A stretch of 64,000 nucleotides of DNA from CAVWSM01 sp963798505 (GTDB lineage: Bacteria; Actinomycetota; Actinomycetes; Jiangellales; Jiangellaceae). The stretch is from positions 558,001-622,000 of the forward strand of contig CAWCTX010000005.1 in NCBI GenBank assembly GCA_963798505.1, in the 5' to 3' direction. Shown one piece after another: positions 43,179-51,903 of this stretch. A program made the position numbers and the translations under genes. The notes beneath the pieces are model-generated. The model saw nothing but the letters and a program-made list of their open reading frames with translations, had not been told where the DNA came from and ran no database searches. Within the stretch, counting starts at the first letter, position 1, and each line of letters opens with the position of its first letter.

Positions 43179-43915
43179 GCCAACCGTCCGGCAAGAAGGC
43201 CGCGCGTCAGCGCGCAGCGGAGATGCGTGAGGAGCAGGCCCGCCGCGACCGACAGCGCGAGCGCTGGTTCCGCATCGGCATCGCCGTCGCCATTGTCGTG
43301 GCCCTCGTCATCGTCGGCATCGTCGTCCAGATGAACCGCGCCGAGACCGACCCGGAGGCGGCGCTTCCGCAAGGCGTGAGCGAGCCCACCGGCGGTGTGC
43401 CCGTTGGCTCGGCGTCGGCCCCGGTGACCGTCGACGTATGGCTGGACCTGCAATGCCCCTTCTGCGCGCAGTTCGAGGCCACCAACGCGGCGACGCTCGA
43501 GCAGCTCGCCGCCGACGGCGACGCGCAGGTGATCTACCACCCACTGTCGTTCATCGGCGAGGAGTCCGAGCGCGCCGCCAACGCCTACGGCTGCGCCGTC
43601 GACGAGGGAGTCGGCCAGGAGTTCCTCACCGCGGTCTTCGCAGCGCACCCAGGTGAGAACACCGGCTTCTACACCAACGAGCAGCTCATCGAGATCGGCT
43701 CGGACGTCGGAGCTACCGGCGACGAGTTCGAGCAATGCGTCAACGACGACACCTATGGTGCATGGGTGAGCAACGTGGCCGGATCGATGAGTGACGCCGG
43801 CGTGACCGGCACGCCGACCGTGTTCATCGACGGCGAGCGGGTCGGCGACGACGACCTCAACGCGATGCTCGAGGACGAGACGGTCATCCGCGAGCTTGTC
43901 CAGGCCGCCGCATGA
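43175..43915 (+). CDS. Membrane-anchored DsbA-like thioredoxin-fold protein
   Basis: 246 aa. A basic cytoplasmic N-terminus (SGKKAARQRAAEMREEQARRDRQRERW) leads to one transmembrane helix (IGIAVAIVVALVIVGIVVQM, about residues 30-50) and an extracytoplasmic DsbA/thioredoxin_4 domain. The active site is CPFC in VTVDVWLDLQCPFCAQFE. The cis-proline region is VTGTPTVFIDGERV. Two further cysteines (YGCAVDEG, EQCVNDD) could form a structural pair. Likely oxidises or isomerises secreted proteins with the MauE-like neighbour. Confidence 0.9.
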   Translation: MSQPSGKKAARQRAAEMREEQARRDRQRERWFRIGIAVAIVVALVIVGIVVQMNRAETDPEAALPQGVSEPTGGVPVGSASAPVTVDVWLDLQCPFCAQFEATNAATLEQLAADGDAQVIYHPLSFIGEESERAANAYGCAVDEGVGQEFLTAVFAAHPGENTGFYTNEQLIEIGSDVGATGDEFEQCVNDDTYGAWVSNVAGSMSDAGVTGTPTVFIDGERVGDDDLNAMLEDETVIRELVQAAA

Positions 43916-44805
43916 GCGTCCTCGCGTCCATCCCCAGCCCGGACAATGGCGTCTGGGAGCTCGGCCCGCTGCCGCTTCGGGCGTACGCACTCTGCATCCT
44001 CGCCGGCATCATCGTCGCCATCTGGCTCGGCGAGCGACGCTGGGTCGCGCGCGGCGGGCGTTCCGGCACGGTCACCGACGTGGCTGTGTGGGCGGTGCCG
44101 TTCGGCATCATCGGCGGCCGGCTCTATCACGTCGCCACCGACTGGCAGCTCTACTTCGGCGAGGGTGAGAACCCTGTCGATGCCCTCAAGATCTGGGAAG
44201 GCGGCCTCGGCATCTGGGGCGCCATCGCTTTTGGTGGCGTCGGCGCCTGGATCGCCTGCCGGCGCAAGGGGATCGCGTTGCCGCCGATGGCCGACGCGCT
44301 CGCGCCAGGCATCGCGCTTGCGCAGGCGATCGGGCGGTGGGGCAACTGGTTCAACCAGGAGCTGTTCGGCCGGCCGACCGACCTGCCATGGGGCCTGGAG
44401 ATCGACGTCGAGCACCGGCCCGACGGCTACGAGCAGTTCGAGACGTTCCACCCCACGTTCCTCTACGAGTCGCTGTGGTTGATCGGCGTCGCTCTCGTGG
44501 TCATCTGGGCCGACCGCCGGTTCCGCATGGGGCATGGGCGCGCGTTTGCGTTGTACGTCGCTCTTTACTGCGTGGGGCGAGGCTGGATCGAGGCGCTGCG
44601 CATCGACGACGTCAACGAGGTGCTCGGGCTGCGGCTCAACATCTGGACCTCGGTGCTCGTGTTCCTCGGAGCGGTGGCCTACCTCGTCGTGTCCGCGCGG
44701 CGGCACCCCGGCCGCGAGGAGCAGGTCGAGCCGGTTGGTGCCGACGCCGCTGAGACGTCCGACGAAGCCGCGACCGACGAGTCTGCTAAGCAGCCACCCG
44801 CATAG
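43912..44805 (+). CDS. lgt: Prolipoprotein diacylglyceryl transferase Lgt
   Basis: Membrane enzyme that adds diacylglycerol to lipobox cysteine, the step before LspA. 297 aa, about seven helices. Motifs: PLPLRAYALCILAGIIVAIWLGERRW, GIIGGRLYHVATDW with the key H, IWEGGLGIWGAIAFGGVGAWI, the signature IGRWGNWFNQELFGRPTDLPWGLEI, FHPTFLYESLW and GRGWIEALRID. The C-terminal tail is acidic and Glu-rich. The 3' end overlaps the convergent helR by 20 bases. Position after trp genes is usual in actinobacteria. Confidence 0.95.
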   Translation: MSVLASIPSPDNGVWELGPLPLRAYALCILAGIIVAIWLGERRWVARGGRSGTVTDVAVWAVPFGIIGGRLYHVATDWQLYFGEGENPVDALKIWEGGLGIWGAIAFGGVGAWIACRRKGIALPPMADALAPGIALAQAIGRWGNWFNQELFGRPTDLPWGLEIDVEHRPDGYEQFETFHPTFLYESLWLIGVALVVIWADRRFRMGHGRAFALYVALYCVGRGWIEALRIDDVNEVLGLRLNIWTSVLVFLGAVAYLVVSARRHPGREEQVEPVGADAAETSDEAATDESAKQPPA

Positions 44806-46979
44806 TCGGTTGCTTTGTGCTCGTGAGGATGACGAGTCGCTGGGTGGCTCGGGTCATCGCGACATAGCGGTCGACGGCTCCTTCGATGTCCTTGCCGAAC
44901 GTCTCCGGGTCGATGAGGACGACGAGGTCGAACTCGAGCCCCTTCGACAGCTCCGGGGTGAGTGATCGGACGCGGGACGTCTCCCGGAACGTGTCACCTT
45001 CGATCTCACCGGCGCCGATGATGCAGGCGATCCCGTCGGCGTGCTCGGCGAGCCAGGAGTCGAGGATCGAGCCCAGGTCCGACACAGACCCGTGCACGAC
45101 GGGGACGCCGCTGCGGCGGATGGAGGTCGGCACGTTGGCGTCCGGGAGCACCGCCTGGATGACCGGCTCGGCTTCGGCCATGACCTCTTCCGGCGTGCGG
45201 TAGTTGATGCTCAGGGAGGCCTGGCTGATGTTGCTCAGTCCGATGCGCTCGAGCCGTTCCTGCCAGGACTCCGGGAACCCGTGCCGGGCCTGGGCTCGGT
45301 CTCCGACGATGGTGAAGCTCCCGGACGGGCAGCGGCGCAGCAGCATCTGCCACTCTGCGTCGGTCAGCTCCTGGGCCTCGTCCACGACGACGTGCGCGAA
45401 CGGGCCGGCGAGCAGGTCGGGATCGGCGCCCGGCAGTGCTGCGTCGTCGACCAGGGCACCACGCAGGTCCTGGCCACGCAGCATCGACATCACCAGCATC
45501 TCGGAGTCGTCGGCCGTGATCAGGTGGTCGACAACCCTGGCCATCTCCTCCTGTTCGGCGGCGGCAGTGGCCTCCTGCCGACGCTTCCGTCGGGACGCCT
45601 CCGGGTCGCCGAGCCGTTGCCGCGCTGCATCCAGCAGCGGCAGGTCGGACACCGTCCACGCCTGGGGATCAGGGCGCTGCAGCTTCTTGACCTCGTCGGG
45701 GGACAGCCACGGCGCGCACATGCGCAGGTAGGCCGGAACCTCCCACAGGTCGCCGACGAGGTCGGTCGGCTCGAGGAGCGGCCACGCCTTGTTCAGGGCC
45801 TGGACCAGCTCCTGGTTCTGCCGCAGCGACCGGCGGAGCACGTCCTCGGTCACGTCCTCGTCGTGGTGCTTGTCGACCAGGATGTCGAGCAGTGCCTCCC
45901 AGATCTGGTCGCGGGCCTCGTTGTGCGGCGTGCCGGGATCCGGTGCGTCGAACGCCTCGGCCCAGTCGGCGGCACTGAGCCAGACGTCGGACCAGTGAGT
46001 CTCGACCGCCATGCCCTCGGTGGGCACCTCCTCGTACAGTCGGACGGCAGGCTCGATCCCCTTCACCATCTCGGCGGACGACTTCAGCCGCGCCACGTCG
46101 GGATCGGTCTCGACCGCTGCGGACGCACCCTCGGCGACGAGGTTCCGCACGGTGCAGGTCTGCACACCCTCCTCGCCAAGGCTCGGGAGTACGTCAGCGA
46201 CGTACGCTAGGTACGGCTGGTGCGGCCCGACGAACAGCACGCCGCCCCGGCGGTGACCGAGGCGAGGGTCGGCATAGAGGAGGTAGGCCGCACGGTGCAG
46301 GGCGACGACCGTCTTCCCCGTGCCCGGACCGCCGTCGACCACCAGAGCGCCGCGGGATCCGGCTCGGATGATGGCGTCCTGGTCGGCCTGGATGGTGCCC
46401 AGCACGTCACGCATCCGCGGCGACCTGCTGCTGGCCAGGCTGGCGATGAAGGCGGACTGGTCGTCGAGGGCGGCCTGCCCTACGAATCCGTCCGGGGTGA
46501 AGACCTCGTCCCAGTAGTCGGTGATCCGGCCGCGGGTCCAGCGGTACCTGCGCCGGCTCGCCAGGCCCATCGGGTTGGCGTGGGTCGCTGCGAAGAACGG
46601 CTCAGCCGCGGGGGAGCGCCAGTCGACCAGCAGCCGACGACCCGTGCTGTCTCTGAGGCCGAGCCGTCCGATGTAGACCGGCTCCGGGTCGTCCGCGCTG
46701 ACGATGCGGCCGAGGCACAGGTCCAGGCTGAAGCGACGCAGTGCCCGAAGGCGAGCGGTCAGCCGGTGGATCTCCAGGTCGCGGTCCATCGCCTCCTGGC
46801 CGATGCCGCCCGGCGCCTTGCGTTGGGCGTCGAGGCGGTCGGACAGGTCGGCGATCGACTGCTCGAGAGTCTCCCCGAGGGCCGCGAAGTGCTGCTCGTC
46901 GCCACCGATCAGCGTCCGGTCGGCCTTGTGGCGCGAGGTGGTCAGGAAGGTCAAACGCGGTGGTAGTCAGGGGGTTCAC
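44786..46979 (-). CDS. helR: HelD-like RNA polymerase-recycling ATPase HelR (one frameshift)
   Basis: UvrD/Rep-like motor that removes stalled or rifamycin-bound RNA polymerase from DNA; actinobacterial HelR gives rifampicin tolerance. About 730 aa. GTG 46979 begins NPLTTTAFDLPDHLAP, then one extra base near 46928; the other frame continues KADRTLIGGDEQHFAALGETLEQSIADLSDRLDAQRKAPGG. Landmarks: SADDPEPVYIGRLGL, DWRSPAAEPFF, NPMGLASRRRYRW, Walker A VDGGPGTGKTVVALHRAAYLL, Walker B AHVVVDEAQELTDAEW, TIVGDRAQA, and helicase motif VI-type YVAMTRATQRLVIL. A rifamycin-associated element lies about 160 bases upstream, which supports HelR over the general HelD. Confidence 0.9.
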
Positions 46980-47133
46980 GTCATCAGCTCCGATCGAACA
47001 GCAGCGTCGCAGCTACCGTCGCCTCGTCGGTGCGGATCGTGCCGGCCATGCGGTCGCTCGTCTCGCGGTGCCCGTTGGCACGGCATTCCGCCCGTAGGTT
47101 TCTCGCTACAGTCGGCGATTCTCCGGCCTGACC

Positions 47134-47153
47134 GGGGCCTTGCGGCAAGCCCC
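47134..47153 (-). promoter_or_regulatory. Rifamycin-associated element (RAE) of helR
   Basis: Plus strand GGGGCCTTGCGGCAAGCCCC is a near-palindrome that closely fits the known RAE consensus, an inverted repeat of GGGGCTTGC/GCAAGGCCC type. RAEs lie upstream of rifamycin-inactivating and protective genes and are needed for induction by rifamycins. Here it is about 155 bases before the helR start on the minus strand, just downstream of a possible -10 (TATAGC). Confidence 0.85.
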
Positions 47154-47171
47154 CCTGTGCGCTATATCTTG

Positions 47172-47204
47172 GAAATGGAAGGGAGCGGGACTCCTTTCCA
47201 TTTC
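47172..47204 (+). terminator. Long hairpin with T-rich tail upstream of helR
   Basis: GAAATGGAAGGGAG (47172-47185) pairs with CTCCTTTCCATTTC (47191-47204) at 13 of 14 positions around a CGGGA loop, followed on plus by TTTTGT. On the plus strand this is a textbook intrinsic terminator, although no plus-strand gene precedes it. It may block transcription running out of the helR promoter region or act as a regulatory stem. Confidence 0.6.
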
Positions 47205-47437
47205 TTTTGTCTGCTGGGCCCGAACTACGACCGCGGGCGACCCATCACAACCGGGAGAGGTTGTCCTGCTCTATGAAGGGCAGGATCATGACCGCCCACG
47301 ACCAGGCGGCGGCCGCGAAGGTGCTGAACAGTGTGCGCATCGGTCCACTCCAATCGTTGGTGGTCACAGTTCGGAGCGCATCGGCACTGTGGATGGTCCA
47401 TGCCGGTGCCTGCGGCGCGGCCAGCTCGGGGAGAGGG

Positions 47438-47731
47438 TCAGGCGAGACCGCGGTGCGCGGTCCACAGCGCACCGGCGCGGCTTGCGGACTCGGTGATGAG
47501 GGCCGCCAGCTCGGGCTTGTTCGGGACAGGGAACGACACGTACGTGCCGCGACCGCCGGCGGTTGGTCGACCGTAGGCCCTCGCGGCGAGGTGCCCGTTC
47601 GGGAGTAGTCGGACGTTGAGCGTGGTCAGTGTGAACGCTTCACCACGTCGACTGTCCGTCCAGCGGAGCGCCTCCGGCACCGTGACGTTGATTGCAAGGG
47701 CGCTCACCTCAAGCGCGAGGTCGCTGCTCAT
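47438..47731 (-). CDS. Hypothetical protein, 97 aa
   Basis: Starts at ATG 47731. Sequence: hydrophobic-charged alternation without signal peptide or transmembrane helix; blocks SALAINVTVPEALRWTDSRRG, FTLTTLNVRLLPNGHLAARAYG, GRGTYVSFPVPNKPELAALI and a helical end. It looks like a small mostly-beta domain with a C-terminal helix. Codon usage is of the GC-biased real-gene type. I do not recognise the family. It is divergent from the SMP-30 gene. Confidence 0.6.
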   Translation of the reverse strand: MSSDLALEVSALAINVTVPEALRWTDSRRGEAFTLTTLNVRLLPNGHLAARAYGRPTAGGRGTYVSFPVPNKPELAALITESASRAGALWTAHRGLA

Positions 47732-47844
47732 GCAGGAATGCTGCCACGGCTGACCGCTCTGGCCGGTGCGGCGACGCCCATCGATGAGTACGGTCGCTGG
47801 TGCCGGTCGTACCCGCCAGAAGCGGGCCGTCGAAAGGGGGACGG

Positions 47845-48726
47845 ATGTCTGGTGGTTCCTCGGAGGGCAGGTCGCCGCGTGTGCTGCTCGACGGGCTGGC
47901 GATGCCCGAATCGCCTCGCTGGCACAACGGCCGTCTGTTTTTCTCCAACTGGGGTGCCGACGAGATCGTCGCGGTCGACCTCGACGGGCACAGCGAGGTG
48001 ATCGACCGGGCACCGCAAGGGCTGGGCTGGGCGGTCAACTGGCTGCCGGATGGGCGCATGCTGGTCACGGGCGACGAGCTGGCCCGTGTGGAACTGGACG
48101 GCTCGCGGGTGCGGCACGCCGATCTGCGCCACATCTCGCAATACAGCTGGAGCGAGATCACCGTCGACGGACGCGGCAACATCTACGTCAATACGATCAA
48201 CTTCGATTTCGCTGACTTCGACACGGTCCTGGCGAGCGGGCAAGCGCTGGGCAAGATCGCGTTGGTCACCCCGGACGGCCGGGCCATGCAGGTGGCCGAT
48301 CAGATCGCGTTCCCGAACGGGATGGTCGTCACGCCGGACAACGCCACCCTCATCGTGGCCGAATCGTTCGCCGGCCGACTGACCGCGTTCGACATCGCCG
48401 CGGACGGCACACTTTCGAACCGGCGAGTCTGGGCCGACGGGGTCGGCCCGGACGGCATCTGTCTGGACGCCGACGGCCGCATCTGGGCCTCCAGCGGCAC
48501 CATGACCAACGACTGTGCCCGCATCGGTGAGGGCGGTCAGGTCCTTGATCGGATCGAGCTCGACCGATCCTGCTTCGCGACGATGCTCGGCGGCCCCGAC
48601 CGGCGCACCCTGTTCATGCTGACCGCCGAATGGCAGGGCACCCAGGGCGTCGACGATGTCGTCAACGCTAGAACAGGACAGATCCTCGTCATCGACGCGC
48701 CCGCACCGGGCGTCGGCTGGCCCTGA
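47845..48726 (+). CDS. SMP-30/gluconolactonase/LRE family protein
   Basis: 293 aa six-bladed beta-propeller. ATG 47845 follows AAAGGGGG. The family opening VLLDGLAMPESPRWHNGRLFFSNWGADEIVAVDLDG has the metal-ligand Glu in PESPRW. The metal-site Asn appears in IYVNTINFDF, and FPNGMVVTPDNATLIVAESFAGRLTAFDI and GPDGICLDADGRIWASSG carry the second and third ligands. The family opens sugar lactones or other esters; the substrate is not clear here. A sugar-acid locus lies 5 kb away, which would fit a lactonase role (inference). Confidence 0.88.
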   Translation: MSGGSSEGRSPRVLLDGLAMPESPRWHNGRLFFSNWGADEIVAVDLDGHSEVIDRAPQGLGWAVNWLPDGRMLVTGDELARVELDGSRVRHADLRHISQYSWSEITVDGRGNIYVNTINFDFADFDTVLASGQALGKIALVTPDGRAMQVADQIAFPNGMVVTPDNATLIVAESFAGRLTAFDIAADGTLSNRRVWADGVGPDGICLDADGRIWASSGTMTNDCARIGEGGQVLDRIELDRSCFATMLGGPDRRTLFMLTAEWQGTQGVDDVVNARTGQILVIDAPAPGVGWP

Positions 48727-48740
48727 CCTGAAGGCGCTCG

Positions 48741-49091
48741 CTAGGCGCTGGTCTTGTCTAGCCGCTGAAGAAGGTCGTGAGCCGCGAGCTCGATGTCTTT
48801 GTGCCGCCACTCGGATGCCCGGTACACGCATGCGATCAATCCGGTGCGGTGGATTCGGCGGAAGTCGCCGTAGACGAATCCGTACCTGGCCTTGGTGTGA
48901 TCCTGTGCTCCATCAGTCAGTCCGAGAAACCACTCGGCGTACTCGTCCCACGTGTGGGAGTCCAGGTAGGCATTCTCGTCGTCTGCGCGAGGTTGCACCG
49001 TGCCCCAGTCACTGTTGAGGACGTACTGTTTGGCGTCGATGAGCCGCCGCGCCTTGGCGACGGCACGATCATTGACCGAGTACCGGGCCAT
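48741..49091 (-). CDS. Conserved actinobacterial hypothetical protein, 116 aa
   Basis: Starts at ATG 49091 (MARYSVNDRAVAKARRLIDAKQYVLNSDWG). Strongly patterned: SHTWDEYAEWFLGLTDGAQDHTKARYGFVYGDFRRIHRTGLIACVYRASEWRHKDIELAAHDLLQ. I recall this family as common in actinobacteria with no known function. It is predicted mostly helical, without signal or membrane segment. The longer 145-aa frame would add a leader without conservation. Convergent with the SMP-30 gene, 14 bases apart. Confidence 0.82.
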   Translation of the reverse strand: MARYSVNDRAVAKARRLIDAKQYVLNSDWGTVQPRADDENAYLDSHTWDEYAEWFLGLTDGAQDHTKARYGFVYGDFRRIHRTGLIACVYRASEWRHKDIELAAHDLLQRLDKTSA

Positions 49092-49263
49092 GGCTGGCAG
49101 TCTTCCAACGATGGTGGCGCGGAACAACGTATGCGGGCTCTTCCTGGGGGTCGGCCAAGATACGACGGAAACCGGCAACCAGTGATCTTGAGTTGAACGC
49201 AGCCGGAGGCCCGATCTTGTGTCACCGTTCGTAGTGGACTTCTCGCGTACCCGCTCAGATCGG

Positions 49264-49845
49264 TCAACGGCGCACCCGATAGCGCAGGTGAAGCACCTGG
49301 TTGCCCTGAATCACCACGTCGGGATCCTCCAACAGGTGCTGTGCGTGGACCGACCCGAAGTAGCGCTTGCCGGACCCGAACACGACGGGTGCGACGTCCA
49401 TGCGCACCTCGTCGATCAGGCCCGCGGCAAGCGCCTGGCCACCGACGTCACCGGCGGCGAACTCGACGATGCGGTCGCCCGCGAGCTCCTGCGCCTTGGT
49501 CACGGCTGCTTCGATGCTGTCGACGAAATGGAACGGCGCCTCGGGGTCCCAGCCCTCGGGCGCCGGCCGGTGTGTCACGACGACGACGTGGTCGATCCCG
49601 CTCGGCGGCTTCCCGTCCCAGCCGTCCGTGATGTCGAAGACGTGGCGGCCGGCGATTGTCACCCCGACCTGGTCCCAGTACGGCCGGATGTGGTCGTAGG
49701 ACGCCTGCGACACCTTCAGTACGCCGCTGTCGTCCAACGGCACATCACCGCTGACCAACCACTCGAACAGCGGACCGGGATCGTCGTTCTCAGCCGCAAT
49801 GAAACCATCCACTGAGACCGACGCATTCATGACCACTTTTCCCAT
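49264..49845 (-). CDS. Dihydrofolate-reductase-family (RibD C-terminal-like) protein
   Basis: 193 aa. ATG 49845 with AGGAGGAAC just upstream. Opening GKVVMNASVSVDGFIAAENDDPGPLFEWL is typical of the YwjB/RibD_C family. GRHVFDITDGWDGKPPSGIDHVVVVTHRPAPEGW, ATKAQELAGDRIVEFAAGDVGGQALAAGLIDEV and LHLRYRV follow. NADPH-binding fold; cellular substrate unknown. It is not the folate enzyme, which is folA at 18.6 kb. Likely paired with the AraC gene just upstream on the same strand (63-base gap). Confidence 0.88.
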   Translation of the reverse strand: MGKVVMNASVSVDGFIAAENDDPGPLFEWLVSGDVPLDDSGVLKVSQASYDHIRPYWDQVGVTIAGRHVFDITDGWDGKPPSGIDHVVVVTHRPAPEGWDPEAPFHFVDSIEAAVTKAQELAGDRIVEFAAGDVGGQALAAGLIDEVRMDVAPVVFGSGKRYFGSVHAQHLLEDPDVVIQGNQVLHLRYRVRR

Positions 49846-49908
49846 GGGTTCCTCCTCTGTTTGGAGTCCCAAGTTTTGCGTGTAGTGAGTGGTCGCTCTT
49901 GTAAGAAA

Positions 49909-50754
49909 TCATTCGGCTGGCAGCGGCCAGCCGTCCAGCACGTGGCCGGGATGATCGCGCAGGAATCGCCGCCGGACTTCGACATACCGGGTCGGCGTGA
50001 GCCCGGTGAACTCCCGGAACTCGTGGACGAAGTGGGCCTGGTCGAAGTAGCCCGCGCGGGCGGCAACGTCGGCCCAGTCGATCGGTGCAGCGACGTCGAT
50101 CGCCAACACGGTGGAGGTGAAGCGGTAGCTGCGAGCCAGCCGCTTCGGCGTGACACCGACAATCGCCTTGAACCGCCTCGCCACATAGGTGCTGCTTGCG
50201 CGGCTTGCGACGCCGAGGTCGCTGATCGGCACCGCTCCGCCGGTCGCCGCGATGGCGCTACTCATTTGGCGTACGAGGTCCAGGCCGTCGATCTCGCGCA
50301 GCCGTCGCGTCAGCTCATCTTCGAGCAGCGTCAGCATCTCGTGCGGTGCGTCCGCCGTGGTCAGCCGGTCTCGCAGCTCAGCAATCGCCGCCTGGCCCCA
50401 AATCTGCGCGACCGTCGCCGGCCGGTCGCACAACTCGGCCGCGGGCATCGGCAGGAACGGGGCCAGCCCCCACGGCTTGAAGTGCACGCCGACGGACCGG
50501 GTCCGGGCTGGGTAGCTGAACTCCCACGCGCGGGTGGGCGTGGTGACCACGCAGCCATCGACATATTCCGCCGCCTCGACAGCGGTGCCGGCGCGGATGA
50601 GGAAAGGCATTCCGACGTTGACGATGAGCAACGGCGCCGGCGCGGCCGGCAGCATCAGTCGGGCGTACGGCGTCGCGCCCGCCAGGTAGTAAAGGTCGTC
50701 GAGCAGCCCGTCCAGCGGCGGTCGCGGCACCCTGGACACGTACTCCACGCCCAC
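49909..50754 (-). CDS. AraC-family transcriptional regulator
   Basis: 281 aa from GTG 50754. N-terminal sensor part (LYYLAGATPYARLMLPAAPAPLLIVNVGMPFLIRAG; SVGVHFKPWGLAPFLPMPAAELCDRP) is of the DUF6597 type. The C-terminal double HTH reads ISDLGVASRASSTYVARRFKAIVGVTPKRLARSYRF and IDWADVAARAGYFDQAHFVHEFREFTGLTPTRY. It is probably the regulator of the DHFR-like gene downstream. Inducer unknown. Confidence 0.88.
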   Translation of the reverse strand: MGVEYVSRVPRPPLDGLLDDLYYLAGATPYARLMLPAAPAPLLIVNVGMPFLIRAGTAVEAAEYVDGCVVTTPTRAWEFSYPARTRSVGVHFKPWGLAPFLPMPAAELCDRPATVAQIWGQAAIAELRDRLTTADAPHEMLTLLEDELTRRLREIDGLDLVRQMSSAIAATGGAVPISDLGVASRASSTYVARRFKAIVGVTPKRLARSYRFTSTVLAIDVAAPIDWADVAARAGYFDQAHFVHEFREFTGLTPTRYVEVRRRFLRDHPGHVLDGWPLPAE

Positions 50755-50812
50755 AGTATCGCCGACGCCCCGCCCCGACTACACCCTGCATTGTGAAGAG
50801 CCGGTATGCGGC

Positions 50813-51182
50813 CTAATCCTTGCTGGCGTCGCCGCCGTCTGAGTCGGCGATGCGGAAGTCACGCAACCCCCAGGGTCGGTCACGAAGCGGTTCCACCACC
50901 ACACCCCAGGCCTGGCACGAGTCGTGGAGCCGCATAAGGCTGTCGACTCGTCGAGTTCGAGCGCGATCGCGACGCCGGCCCCTTTGTCAGCGCGCAGTCG
51001 TGACTGGGTGAAACCCGGCCCTAGCCCGGGGCAGCTTGGCCACCGGGCCAAGGAGCAGGCAGCCCGCGGCGGAGGCTGACGTAGTCCGGTTCGCGTCGGG
51101 TGACTTCGAAGCTCAGCAGCTGCGTGCAGTAGTGAACGCTCGCTTGCAGGTCGTCGACGAAGAGCTCGAGCCTGATGCGCAT
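50813..51182 (-). pseudogene. Decayed VOC (glyoxalase/bleomycin-resistance) family gene
   Basis: ATG 51182 opens MRIRLELFVDDLQASVHYCTQLLSFEVTRREPDYVSLRRG, a clear VOC domain start. The homology then moves between frames: LLLGPVAKLPRARAGF, then GAGVAIALELDE, then VVVEPLRDRPWGLRDFRIADSDGGD up to the TAG at 50813. At least three frame changes in 370 bases and a missing metal-site C-terminus make this a pseudogene, or a stretch of very poor sequence. A working VOC gene lies at 51.9 kb. Confidence 0.7.
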
Positions 51183-51376
51183 TCGGCGATCATGCGGCCG
51201 GGTCGTCAGGACTGGCAAGAGTGAGCCGAATCAGCCGCCCCGCAGTCGGTCCCTCGCACGCTGCGAGAGGTGAGTCACTCTCGGTGCCGAGCGATTGACC
51301 ACCCGGACGGGGGCGAGGACTATCCCCACCACGTGACAGTGCCGTCGCGTGGGGGTGCACCAGGGGGGGATTGATC

Positions 51377-51829
51377 ATGAAGGCTTTGCGCAGCCTTGCA
51401 TTCGTCGGTGGGGTGGCAGCGGCAATCACGGTCGCGAGCGTGGTTCCGGCCGCGGCGGATGCATCCGTCGATCGGATCCGCAACGTCGATACGGTTCTCG
51501 CGGTCGCGTTTCCCGATGACTTTCCAACCGCATCACTAATGCGCGCGGAGTGTGCCTGGGTGCAGCGCGTCGAACTGCCCGACGGCTCTTCGACGGAGAA
51601 CCTATCTTGTGATCTCAGCGACGAGCCCGTCATGGTTCCCGAGTTCCAGGGCAGCCCTCCAACGCGCGCATTTCGCCACTCCGGTGGGCCTTGCGAATGG
51701 CTGTCAGAGTACTGGTTCGCCAAGAATGGCACGGACGTCTTTGCCTCAAGCTTTTCCTATGTCGTGACACCTTCCGGCAAGGTGCACGCTCGGTCCACGT
51801 ACCCGGCTGAGCCCTTGGTCTGCGAGTAG
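51377..51829 (+). CDS. Secreted hypothetical protein, 150 aa
   Basis: ATG 51377 with a G-run (about 51363-51370) upstream. Signal peptide MKALRSLAFVGGVAAAITVASVVPAAADA, with probable cleavage after ADA near residue 29. The mature part has four or more cysteines (ECAWV, LSCDLS, GPCEWL, LVCE) that can pair outside the cell, and aromatic-rich EYWFAKNGTDVFASSFSYVV. I do not recognise the family. A+T content is a little higher than in neighbours. The gap 51183-51376 before it shows nothing notable. Confidence 0.7.
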   Translation: MKALRSLAFVGGVAAAITVASVVPAAADASVDRIRNVDTVLAVAFPDDFPTASLMRAECAWVQRVELPDGSSTENLSCDLSDEPVMVPEFQGSPPTRAFRHSGGPCEWLSEYWFAKNGTDVFASSFSYVVTPSGKVHARSTYPAEPLVCE

Positions 51830-51903
51830 CGCAACACTCTTCAGATCTGCACACGTCCGATTCGTTCAAGACCACGTCGGCGCCAACTCGTACTGTCGGG
51901 GAC

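Larger units (their letters stand above)
46980..47437. other. Regulatory stretch upstream of helR, no supported gene
   Basis: This 458-base stretch holds the helR leader, the RAE, a possible -10 (TATAGC on the minus strand, about 47160-47165) and a long hairpin. Small open frames on both strands in 47205-47437 (for example ATG 47274 on plus, reading MKGRIMTAHDQAAAAKV) have no conserved features I recognise, so I do not call them. Confidence 0.55.

Noticed and set aside
47274..47608. Plus-strand open frame starting MKGRIMTAHDQAAAAKV
   Set aside because: No family features, and it overlaps the better supported 97-aa minus-strand gene.
49264..49845. A second folA
   Set aside because: The sequence follows the RibD_C/YwjB type and lacks the folate-site LPW..PED pattern found in folA at 18.6 kb.
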